Shown: positions 17,366 to 25,059 of the stretch, one piece after another
How positions within the stretch are numbered: position 1 is the first letter of the stretch
How the letters are laid out: each line of letters opens with the position of its first letter
Source of the DNA: Thiopseudomonas sp964394445
GTDB taxonomy: Bacteria; Pseudomonadota; Gammaproteobacteria; Pseudomonadales; Pseudomonadaceae
NCBI GenBank assembly: GCA_964394445.1
Contig: CAYMXO010000021.1
Location: 1 to 29,232 of the forward strand
Length of the DNA: 29,232 nt
Reading direction: 5' to 3'
Notes under the pieces: model-generated
The model's database searches: none
Told to the model about the DNA's origin: nothing
The model's input: only the letters and a program-made list of their open reading frames with translations
Position numbers and translations under genes: made by a program

Positions 17366-19306
17366 ATGAGTCGTCAGGATGCTTTTGCCAAGGCCGGGCG
17401 CGATGCTGTGCAACAAAACATACAGGGTACGCTGGAGTTTTTCCGGCAGTTTCCGCCATTTGACAGCATGGAGCCGGCCGAGCTGGGTTTTCTGGTGGAA
17501 AACTGTGTGCTCAGGTTTTATGCCGAGGGTGAAAGTGTCATCAGCCCTGAGGATGGATTGGTGGAACACTTGTACATCATCAAGCAGGGGCGGGTGTATG
17601 GTGAGCGCAGCAAAGAGCAGGACCTTGGCGACGAGACAATTTTCGAGCTGGGCGTGGGCGAGTGTTTTCCGATGGCGGCCCTGCTGGGTGAGCGTGCCAC
17701 GCGTACCGTGCATACGGCAGACGAGGACACCTTCTGTTTCCTTTTGACCAAGGAAGCTTTCGTCAAGCTGATGCAGCGCAGTGATGTGTTCCGTGATTTC
17801 TGTGTACGCGGCATCAGCAGCCTGCTGGATCAGGTCAACGTGCAGGTGCAGAACCGCGCAGCCGAGTCGCTTGGTTCGCAAATTTCCATGGATACACCGC
17901 TATCGCAGCTGTCGTCCATGCGGGAGCCCGTGACCTGTTCCGCTGCTACGCCGTTGCACCAGGCAGTGCAGATCATGCACGAAACCCAGGTCGGCAGCAT
18001 CATGATTGCCAACGAACTGATGCAGCCGCAGGGGATTTTTACCCTGCGCGACCTGCGCCGGGTGATTGCCGATCCGAGCACTGATTTGCGCCAGCCGATG
18101 CAGCAGGTGATGACGCCCAACCCGTTCAGCCTGTCTCCCGAGGCTACGGCCTTTGACGCCGCCCTGGCAATGACCGAGCGGCACATTGCCCATGTCTGTC
18201 TGGTGCGTGACGGCAAGCTGGTGGGCATGGTGTCCGAGCGCGACCTGTTCTCGCTGCGCCGGGTCGATCTGGTCAGCCTGGCCCGTACCGTACGCACGGC
18301 ACCGAGTCTGGAAAAGCTGGTGCAGATGCGCCAGGACGTACAAGCGATGGTCGAGCGGATGATTGCCCACGGCGCCAGCCCGGAACAGATTACCCGTCTG
18401 ATTACCCTGCTCAACGACCATACCAGTTGCCGGATCATCGAGCTGGTGCTGGAGAAACACGGCAATCCGGGCATTCCGTTCAGCTGGATGGTGTTTGGCA
18501 GCGAAGGGCGCAAGGAACAGACCATGTTCACCGACCAGGACAACGGCATCCTGTTCGAGGCGGCCACCACCGAGGAAGCCAACGCCATCCGTCAGAAACT
18601 GTTGCCGATTGCCCGTGAAGTCAACGTTGCGCTGGATGACTGCGGATTCTCCCTGTGTCGCGGCAATTTCATGGCCGGCAACGCTGAGTTCTGCCTGTCA
18701 CGGCAGGAGTGGGTGGCCCGCTACGAAAAAATGATGCGCGAGGCAACGGCACAAAACATGCAGTTTGCCGGTGTGCATTTTGATTTGCGCTGCATCTGGG
18801 GACCGGAACAGCCCTGCATCAACCTGCACCGCAAGGTTGTGGAAATGGTGGTTGCCGATGGCGTGTTTCAGCGTGTGCTGGCGGAAAGTGCCTTGCTCAA
18901 CCGTCCGCCACTGGGTGGTCTGTTCCGCAACTTTACCCTGAGCAAGAAAGGCACCGAGAAAGACAGCCTTGATCTCAAGGTCAAGGGACTGGCGCCCTTT
19001 GTCGAGAGTGTGCGGGTGCTCGCGCTCAGTCAGGGCATCGAGGCAACCAGTACGCTGGAGCGCATTCGCCAGCTGGTAGGTCGCGGCATTATCGAGCGGC
19101 TGGACGGTGACGCTTACGCCGAAGCTTACCATTTCATCCAGCTGATCCGTATGCAGCATCACCAGCAGCAGGCAGCCCAGGGGCTGACCTATAGCAACCT
19201 GATTTACCCGGATGAACTGAACACGCTGGACCGCCGCATCCTGCGCGAATCCTTCCGTCAGGCCCAGCGTATACAGAGTAGTCTGACGCTCAGGTACCAG
19301 TTATGA
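17366..19306 (+). CDS. cNMP-binding/CBS/DUF294 putative nucleotidyltransferase
   Basis: This 646-residue cytoplasmic regulatory protein has four parts. They are a Crp-like cyclic-nucleotide-binding fold (about 25-150), a tandem CBS pair (about 175-300, with ERDLF ending the second), a DUF294 nucleotidyltransferase domain (about 320-450) and a DUF294 C-terminal domain (about 490-640). The DUF294 domain has the motif GSEGRKEQTMFTDQDNG from 378, resembling the GS-x-D-x-D motif of GlnD-type enzymes. CBS pairs usually sense adenosine nucleotides. The target is not known. GGAGGG precedes ATG 17366. Its stop overlaps the start of the exonuclease gene (ATGA), so they are translationally coupled. As I recall, the same pair often lies beside acetate uptake genes (acs/actP) in other gammaproteobacteria. 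Here it follows glcB, which hints at a link to C2 metabolism (inference). Confidence 0.88.
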   Translation: MSRQDAFAKAGRDAVQQNIQGTLEFFRQFPPFDSMEPAELGFLVENCVLRFYAEGESVISPEDGLVEHLYIIKQGRVYGERSKEQDLGDETIFELGVGECFPMAALLGERATRTVHTADEDTFCFLLTKEAFVKLMQRSDVFRDFCVRGISSLLDQVNVQVQNRAAESLGSQISMDTPLSQLSSMREPVTCSAATPLHQAVQIMHETQVGSIMIANELMQPQGIFTLRDLRRVIADPSTDLRQPMQQVMTPNPFSLSPEATAFDAALAMTERHIAHVCLVRDGKLVGMVSERDLFSLRRVDLVSLARTVRTAPSLEKLVQMRQDVQAMVERMIAHGASPEQITRLITLLNDHTSCRIIELVLEKHGNPGIPFSWMVFGSEGRKEQTMFTDQDNGILFEAATTEEANAIRQKLLPIAREVNVALDDCGFSLCRGNFMAGNAEFCLSRQEWVARYEKMMREATAQNMQFAGVHFDLRCIWGPEQPCINLHRKVVEMVVADGVFQRVLAESALLNRPPLGGLFRNFTLSKKGTEKDSLDLKVKGLAPFVESVRVLALSQGIEATSTLERIRQLVGRGIIERLDGDAYAEAYHFIQLIRMQHHQQQAAQGLTYSNLIYPDELNTLDRRILRESFRQAQRIQSSLTLRYQL

Positions 19307-20004
19307 GGTGGCTCAAGTGGCTGCAGCGACGGCCTGAAATCAGCGCCCGGGATCTGCAGCGGCTGGCCGGCGTGCGTGAACCGCTGGCACTGGGCGAGCA
19401 GCGACTGACAGAGCAGCGCTTTGTGGTGGTCGATCTTGAAGCCACCGGCCTGCATACCGGCCGCGACAAGATCCTCAGTATTGGTGCCGTGGCCGTGGAA
19501 GGCAATGCCATCCATATGGGCCAGCAGTTTGAGCGCACCCTGAAACGGCGTGAGGTCAAGGTCAACGAGGCGGTGTTGATCCACCAGATTGCGCCAAGTG
19601 AGCTGGCAACCGGAATCCGGCCGAAAACCGCACTACTGGATTTTCTCGACTTTGTCGGTGACAGCCCGCTGGTTGCGTTTCATGCCGACTTTGACCAGCG
19701 CCTGCTGCAAAGGGAGTTAAAAGACTTCTTCGGCTACAGCTTCCGCCATCCGTTTTTTGATCTGGCCGAGGTGGCGCCATTGCTTAATCCGGAACACGGC
19801 ATGCGCCAGCCGCGGATGGATGACTGGGTAAGCCATTTCAAGCTGAACGTCATGCAGCGTCACAATGCATGTGCCGATGCGCTGGCGACTGCCGAATTGC
19901 TACTGATTTTCCTCAAGCAGGCACGGGCTCAAGGCATCAACACCCTCAAGGAACTGGATACCGCACTGCACAACTGGCGCCGCCGCCAGGGCAGCACCAT
20001 GTAA
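19303..20004 (+). CDS. DnaQ-like DEDDh 3'-5' exonuclease
   Basis: This 233-residue exonuclease is of the DNA polymerase III epsilon type. Motif ExoI is VVVDLEATG with D44 and E46, ExoII is FHADFD with D129, and ExoIII is RHNACADA with H187 and D192, so all DEDDh residues are present. It lacks the C-terminal polymerase-binding tail of DnaQ and has an extra basic N-terminus (RWLKWLQRR). It is unlikely to be the replicative proofreader. Its ATG overlaps the DUF294 gene stop by four bases. A function in nucleotide signalling or in small-RNA or oligonucleotide turnover together with the DUF294 protein is possible but unproven. Confidence 0.88.
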   Translation: MRWLKWLQRRPEISARDLQRLAGVREPLALGEQRLTEQRFVVVDLEATGLHTGRDKILSIGAVAVEGNAIHMGQQFERTLKRREVKVNEAVLIHQIAPSELATGIRPKTALLDFLDFVGDSPLVAFHADFDQRLLQRELKDFFGYSFRHPFFDLAEVAPLLNPEHGMRQPRMDDWVSHFKLNVMQRHNACADALATAELLLIFLKQARAQGINTLKELDTALHNWRRRQGSTM

Positions 20005-20136
20005 CCGGTTGCGGGTCTCTTTTCGGTTGCCGGCCGGCAAGTGCCGGCAGCATGGCAAGGCACACCTGAAGGTGGCCGTGCTGACGGCCTGCAGCAGATG
20101 GCAGGATGATGCAAACCGCAGGTGACACCCCGGGCG

Positions 20137-20150
20137 GCGGGCTTGCCCGC
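20137..20150. repeat. Solitary REP-like hairpin GCGGGC-TT-GCCCGC
   Basis: A perfect 6-bp stem with a TT loop lies in the 156-bp gap between the convergent exonuclease and gshA genes, ten bases past the gshA stop codon. The shape equals the head of Pseudomonas REP elements. A GC-rich palindrome with GCCGGC repeats (about 20025-20043) lies nearby and may be its partner. Confidence 0.5.
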
Positions 20151-20160
20151 AACAGGCGGA

Positions 20161-21726
20161 TCACTGAGCCAGATACTGTTTCATGTAACGGTCAAAATCG
20201 ACATCATCAGCCTGCTCGACTGCTTGCTGTTTCAGGTGGGAGTCGACAGCCAGTTTTGCAAAGTGCGCGCTGTCTACCGGTTGTTGCTTGAGGGCGGCAG
20301 CATGCCCGCGACTGAGTTGCAGCGACAGTGCGGCAAAGCTGCAGGCATTGGCGCGCATCTGTTCCAGCACCTGTGCGGATGGGGTCAGGTTGACATCGTC
20401 CAGCCTGGCTTGTTGCAGGTCGATGCTCTGGCCGTGGCCATCGGTCTTGTACGCCTGGTCAAGCAGGGCGGCGCAGTGGCGGATGCCGTCGAGCAATTGT
20501 CGGCCCCAGTCTTTCAGCGCGATTTTCTTGCCGTCATTGTTGACCAGCTGCAGGCCGGGCTCGCGGCCGCGGTTGACAACATCCATGAAGTTTTGCCGGA
20601 TTTGCGGGCAGTCGTTTCCGGCAAACAACGGGCTGTCTTCCAGTGCGCAATAAAGCAGGAAACTGTCCATGAAGCGTGCCTGTGGCAGGTCAATGCCCAA
20701 TGGCAAAAACGGGTTGATGTCCACGCAGCGGGCTTCAACATACTGAATGCCGCGATTGATCAGGGCCTCGACCGGGCGTTCGTCGCCTTCGGTGATCCGC
20801 TTCGGGCGGATGGTGGAGTAGTACTCGTTTTCAATCTGCAAGATATTGGTATTGATCTGCTGCCATTGGCCATTGCTGTCATGGGTGCCCATTGCGACAT
20901 AGTCCGGATAGGGCGTGCTGACCGCCTTGAGCAGGCTGTCGGTGTAGTTTTGCAGGTTGTTGTAGCAGGGTGTGATGCCGGCCTGGGCATTGCTCTGATA
21001 GCCCAGATCGCTCATGCGCAGGCTGGTGGCGTATGGCAGATAAAAGGTTTCGTCGTCCAGACGTTGCAGCTTGTGGCCTGGAATGTCGCGGACAAAGCTG
21101 GCATCGACTGCCGGAGAGGCACCAAACAGGTACATCAGCAGCCAGCTGTAACGGCGGAAATTGCGGCTCAGGGCAATATAGCGTTCGGACTGGTAATCCT
21201 GTAGTGGTTGTGTATCGCCTTCGGCCTGCTGCAGCTTTGCCCAAAGTGCTTCCGGCAGGGAGAAGTTGTAGTGAATGCCGGCAATGCATTGCATGGTTTT
21301 GCCGTAGCGCAGGGCCAGGCCCAGCCGGTACAGATATTTGAAACGGCCGACATTGGAGTCGCCATAGCGGGCAATCGGGATGTCTGCTTCGGCGGGCAGC
21401 CGACAAGGCATGGATGGGCTCCAGAGTAGTTCGTCGCCCAGTACGCTGTGGGTAAAGCGGTGAATCTGCTCCAGCTCTTCCAGGGTGGCGGCGCTATCGC
21501 TGTGGGCCTGGGTAATGAACTCCAGCAGGGGTTCGGCGTAGTCCGTGGTAATGCTGCCGTGACTGAGGGCTGAGCCCAGCGCTGCAGGATGGCCGGTCAT
21601 GGCCAGGGAGCCATCAACATTCACCCGTAAGGACTCGCGTTCGATGCCGTGCAGGCAGTTACGCAGCAGGGGGTTGATATCGCTTTGCTGTAGCAGCTGC
21701 AGACGCTGGGAGTAGGTGTCGTGCAA
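20161..21726 (-). CDS. gshA: Glutamate-cysteine ligase (gamma-glutamylcysteine synthetase)
   Basis: This 521-residue ligase catalyses the first step of glutathione synthesis, ATP-dependent joining of glutamate and cysteine. It is the gammaproteobacterial GshA type: HGIERESLRV near residue 26, TTDYAEPLLEFIT near 60, and GNDCPQIRQNFMDV in the C-terminal half are typical. Length is normal (E. coli 518). The start is TTG at 21726, supported by GAGG eight bases upstream and by the family alignment. The nearby ATG inside the ribosome site is out of frame. tex lies 73 bp upstream on the same strand, so tex-gshA may be co-transcribed. An imperfect hairpin (21756-21791) fills that gap. Confidence 0.95.
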   Translation of the reverse strand: MHDTYSQRLQLLQQSDINPLLRNCLHGIERESLRVNVDGSLAMTGHPAALGSALSHGSITTDYAEPLLEFITQAHSDSAATLEELEQIHRFTHSVLGDELLWSPSMPCRLPAEADIPIARYGDSNVGRFKYLYRLGLALRYGKTMQCIAGIHYNFSLPEALWAKLQQAEGDTQPLQDYQSERYIALSRNFRRYSWLLMYLFGASPAVDASFVRDIPGHKLQRLDDETFYLPYATSLRMSDLGYQSNAQAGITPCYNNLQNYTDSLLKAVSTPYPDYVAMGTHDSNGQWQQINTNILQIENEYYSTIRPKRITEGDERPVEALINRGIQYVEARCVDINPFLPLGIDLPQARFMDSFLLYCALEDSPLFAGNDCPQIRQNFMDVVNRGREPGLQLVNNDGKKIALKDWGRQLLDGIRHCAALLDQAYKTDGHGQSIDLQQARLDDVNLTPSAQVLEQMRANACSFAALSLQLSRGHAAALKQQPVDSAHFAKLAVDSHLKQQAVEQADDVDFDRYMKQYLAQ

Positions 21727-21799
21727 AAGAACATCCTCAAATTACTACGGAGCCGGCTGCCACTTTACCAGCGAAGTGCCGGGGCGGCAGCTGTAACAG

Positions 21800-24118
21800 T
21801 TATTTTTTCTTGATTTTTCCGGCGTTGGCAAACAGGCCGGCCAGGGTAGCGCTGGCCGGTTTTTCGCTGTAACGAGGCTGGCGCTCCGCACGCTGGCGCG
21901 ACTTGTCGGCGTGCGCACGTTCATTGCGTGGACGTTCGCTATGGGTTGCGCCGGGTTGGTCACCCAAACGCATGCTCAGGGCGATACGGGCCCGGGGAAT
22001 ATCCACTTCCATCACCTTGACCCTGACGATGTCGCCCGCCTTGACTACGCTATGCGGGTCCTGCACGAAGCGGTCGGCCAGGGCGGAAATATGCACCAGG
22101 CCATCCTGATGCACGCCGATGTCGACAAAGGCACCAAAGTTGGTGACGTTGGTCACCACACCTTCCAGCGTCATGCCGGGCTTGAGGTCTTTCAGGCTTT
22201 CCACGCCGTCCTGGAAGGCGGCCGTCTTGAACTCCGGACGCGGATCGCGGCCGGGCTTGTCCAGCTCGGCCAGAATGTCGGTGACCGTGGGCAGGCCAAA
22301 GGTTTCATCGGTGAACTGTTTGGGGTCCAGTTGCCTGAGGAAGGCCGAATCGCCAATCAGCGAGCGGATATCGCGGCCGGTGTGCCCGGCAATACGCTTG
22401 ACCAGCGGATAGGTTTCCGGGTGTACGGCAGACGCATCCAGCGGGTTGTCACCGTTCATGACACGCAAAAAACCGGCGGCCTGCTCAAAGGTTTTTGGCC
22501 CCAGACGCGGTACCTTTTTCAGCTGGCTGCGGCTGGTAAACGCGCCGTTGCTGTCGCGGAACTCGACAATGTTGCCGGCCAGGGTGCTGTTCAGGCCGGA
22601 AATCCGCGCCAACAGGGCGGCCGAAGCGGTGTTTACATCCACACCGACGGCGTTGACGCAGTCTTCCACCACTGCATCCAGCGAGCGGGCCAGCTGTACC
22701 TGGGATACATCATGCTGGTATTGGCCGACACCGATGGACTTTGGATCGATCTTGACCAGCTCGGCCAGTGGGTCCTGCAGGCGGCGGCCAATGGACACGG
22801 CGCCACGCAGGGACACATCCAGCCCGGGAAATTCTTTTGCTGCCAGCTCGGAGGCGGAGTACACCGAAGCACCGGCTTCGCTGACCATGATTTTTTGCAT
22901 GCGCAGGTCAGGCAAACCCTTGACCAGCTCGCCGGCCAGCTTGTCGGTTTCGCGGCTGGCGGTGCCGTTGCCGATGGCGATCAGCTCCACCTGGTGCTGC
23001 TGGCATAGCGTTGCCAGCGTGGCCAGGCTTTGCTGCCACTTGTTGTGTGGAGCGTGCGGATAAATGGTGTCGGTGGCCAGCAGCTTGCCGGTTGCGTCCA
23101 TCACGGCGGCTTTGCAGCCGGTGCGCAGGCCCGGATCCAGTGCCAGGGTACGGCGCGGACCGGCGGGAGCGGCCAGCAGCAGATCGTGCAGGTTGCGGGC
23201 AAACACGCTGATGGCTTCGGTTTCGGCCTGTTCACGCAGACTGCCGAACAGGTCGGTTTCCAGGTGGGTGGACAGCTTGATGCGCCAGGTCCAGCGTACC
23301 ACTTCGGCCAGCCAGGCATCGGCAGGGCGGTTGTGATTCTGGATGTCGAAGTGTTTGGCCACCATGACTTCGCAGGGGTGCAACAGGGCGTCCGGCTCGC
23401 CCAGCGTCAGCGACAGATTGAGAATGCCTTCGTTGCGGCCACGAAACATGGCCAGTGCACGGTGCGAGGGCACCGACCTGAGCGGCTCGTCGTGCTCAAA
23501 ATAGTCGCTGAACTTGGCGCCTTCCTGCTCCTTGCCGCTGACGACCCGGCTGCTCAGCCGGGCATCATCCTGCAGGCTGTTACGCAGCCGCTCCAGCAGG
23601 GCGGCATCTTCGGCAAAGCGCTCCATCAGGATGTACTTGGCGCCTTCCAGCACGGCTTTGACATCGGCAAAGCCGGCATCGGGCTGGATGAAGCGCTCTG
23701 CTTCGGCGTCGGGGCTCAGGGACGGGGCGGCAAACAGCGCATCGGCCAACTCGCCCAGGCCCGCTTCCAGCGCAATCTGGCCCTTGGTACGGCGCTTTTT
23801 CTTGTAGGGCAGGTAGAGGTCTTCCAGGCGCACCTTGGTGTCGGCGGCGAGGATGTCGTGCCTCAGCTCCGGGGTCAGTTTGCCCTGTTCCTCGATGCTG
23901 GCCAGGATGCTGCTGCGGCGCTCTTCCAGTTCACGCAGGTAGCGCAGGCGCTCTTCCAGGGTACGCAGCTGCGTATCATCAAGGCTGCCGGTCACTTCTT
24001 TACGGTAGCGGGCAATGAAGGGCACGGTAGCACCTTCGTCGAGCAGGGCGACAGCGGCTGCTACGTTGCGGCCGGCAACCCCGAGTTCGTCGGCGATTTT
24101 CGCGTTGATGTCGAGCAT
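21800..24118 (-). CDS. tex: Transcription accessory protein Tex
   Basis: This 772-residue nucleic-acid-binding protein has the full Tex architecture. An N-terminal helical region comes first (about 1-200). A central YqgF-like domain follows (about 320-450, LALDPGLRTGCKAAVMDA), then helix-hairpin-helix repeats (about 480-560, ARISGLNSTLAGNIVEFRDSNGAF). A C-terminal S1 RNA-binding domain spans about 650-722 (GVVTNVTNFGAFVDIGVHQDGLVHIS). The last 45 residues are basic and low-complexity. Tex affects transcription and stress tolerance in several bacteria. It is divergent from ompR with a 219-bp gap. ATG 24118 follows a weak AGG ribosome site. Confidence 0.95.
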   Translation of the reverse strand: MLDINAKIADELGVAGRNVAAAVALLDEGATVPFIARYRKEVTGSLDDTQLRTLEERLRYLRELEERRSSILASIEEQGKLTPELRHDILAADTKVRLEDLYLPYKKKRRTKGQIALEAGLGELADALFAAPSLSPDAEAERFIQPDAGFADVKAVLEGAKYILMERFAEDAALLERLRNSLQDDARLSSRVVSGKEQEGAKFSDYFEHDEPLRSVPSHRALAMFRGRNEGILNLSLTLGEPDALLHPCEVMVAKHFDIQNHNRPADAWLAEVVRWTWRIKLSTHLETDLFGSLREQAETEAISVFARNLHDLLLAAPAGPRRTLALDPGLRTGCKAAVMDATGKLLATDTIYPHAPHNKWQQSLATLATLCQQHQVELIAIGNGTASRETDKLAGELVKGLPDLRMQKIMVSEAGASVYSASELAAKEFPGLDVSLRGAVSIGRRLQDPLAELVKIDPKSIGVGQYQHDVSQVQLARSLDAVVEDCVNAVGVDVNTASAALLARISGLNSTLAGNIVEFRDSNGAFTSRSQLKKVPRLGPKTFEQAAGFLRVMNGDNPLDASAVHPETYPLVKRIAGHTGRDIRSLIGDSAFLRQLDPKQFTDETFGLPTVTDILAELDKPGRDPRPEFKTAAFQDGVESLKDLKPGMTLEGVVTNVTNFGAFVDIGVHQDGLVHISALADRFVQDPHSVVKAGDIVRVKVMEVDIPRARIALSMRLGDQPGATHSERPRNERAHADKSRQRAERQPRYSEKPASATLAGLFANAGKIKKK

Positions 24119-24210
24119 GGAAGACCTGCAAGCTTGAATAAAACCGGCAATTATAAGCCAGGCAACCTGTTTTTTACAGGACCCGGCCAGCAGCAGGTAA
24201 AGCTGTAAGA

Positions 24211-24222
24211 TTTGTTAACAAA
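24211..24222. promoter_or_regulatory. 12-bp palindrome TTTGTTAACAAA between tex and ompR
   Basis: A perfect 12-bp AT-rich palindrome lies 93 bp before tex and 116 bp before ompR in a divergent intergenic region. It is a possible operator for either gene. No factor is assigned, and I could not place a convincing -35/-10 pair around it. Confidence 0.35.
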
Positions 24223-24337
24223 GGTTAGCGCCGAACAGCGGATGTTTCTATGCATAATTGATGCTCTGCTGGCCTGATAGCTATGAGAGGCCGTATGCTG
24301 ACGACTGGCAGGTCGATGCTGGCGAAAGGACGTGAGT

Positions 24338-25054
24338 ATGAGTGACGGTGAAAAGATCCTGGTAGTGGATGATGATGCGCGCTTGCGCAGCCTGCTGGAG
24401 CGTTTTCTCAGTGAGCATGGTTATCGTGTGCGCAGCGTCGAGGATGTTGCCCAGATGGAGCGCATCCTGCGCCGCGAACATTTCAACCTGTTGGTGCTGG
24501 ATCTGATGCTGCCGGATGAGGATGGCCTGTCGGCCTGCCAGCGGCTGCGGGCGGAAGGCAACCAGATTGCGATCATCATGCTGACCGCGCGCGGTGATGA
24601 AGCCAGCCGGATTGAAGGGCTGGAGCTGGGCGCGGATGACTATCTGGCCAAACCTTTTAATCCCCGTGAGCTGCTGGCGCGAATCCGCGCCGTGTTGCGC
24701 CGCCAGGAACCGGATGTGCCGGGGGCTCCGGCTACCAGCGAAAAGGATGTCAGTTTCGGAGAGTTTCGCCTGTCACTGGCAACACGGGAGCTGTACCGCA
24801 ACGATGAGCCGCCACATATGCTGACAACTGGCGAATTTGCCGTGCTCAAGGCGCTGGTGCAGCATCCGCGCGAGACCCTGAGCCGGGACAAGCTGATGAA
24901 CCTGGCCCGCGGGCGGGAATGGGATGCGCTGGAGCGCTCGATCGATGTGCAGATATCGCGTCTGCGCAGGGTGATTGAGCCCGACCCTTCGAAGCCGCGC
25001 TATATCCAGACGGTCTGGGGTGTGGGTTACGTCTTTGTGCCGGACGGGGCCTGA
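24338..25054 (+). CDS. ompR: OmpR-family response regulator (AmgR-like)
   Basis: This 238-residue response regulator has a receiver domain (1-120; acidic pocket D11 and D12, phospho-acceptor D55 in LVLDLMLPDEDG, K105 in LAKPF) and a winged-helix DNA-binding domain (about 140-235, ending RYIQTVWGVGYVFVPDGA). It pairs with the envZ-type kinase directly downstream. In Pseudomonas the orthologous pair is called AmgRS and handles envelope stress and aminoglycoside tolerance (established knowledge). I chose ATG 24338 because AAGGA lies seven bases upstream; the GTG at 24332 is too close to it. Confidence 0.95.
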   Translation: MSDGEKILVVDDDARLRSLLERFLSEHGYRVRSVEDVAQMERILRREHFNLLVLDLMLPDEDGLSACQRLRAEGNQIAIIMLTARGDEASRIEGLELGADDYLAKPFNPRELLARIRAVLRRQEPDVPGAPATSEKDVSFGEFRLSLATRELYRNDEPPHMLTTGEFAVLKALVQHPRETLSRDKLMNLARGREWDALERSIDVQISRLRRVIEPDPSKPRYIQTVWGVGYVFVPDGA

Positions 25055-25059
25055 CGGTC

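Noticed and set aside
14895..17459. Open frame of more than 850 codons on the minus strand, antisense to glcB
   Set aside because: It is a by-product of codon bias in glcB. Its translation shows no recognisable domain, while the plus strand encodes an intact malate synthase with all catalytic residues.
20122..21204. Plus-strand open frame antisense to gshA
   Set aside because: gshA on the minus strand is complete and family-typical; the other frame has no domain or ribosome site.
23030..24208. Plus-strand open frame antisense to tex
   Set aside because: tex is complete on the minus strand; the other frame is Gln/Gly/Val-rich shadow translation.
24223..24337. Sigma-70 promoter of ompR around CATAAT at 24253-24258
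   Set aside because: No acceptable -35 hexamer occurs at 15-19 bp, and the TG is not placed for an extended -10.
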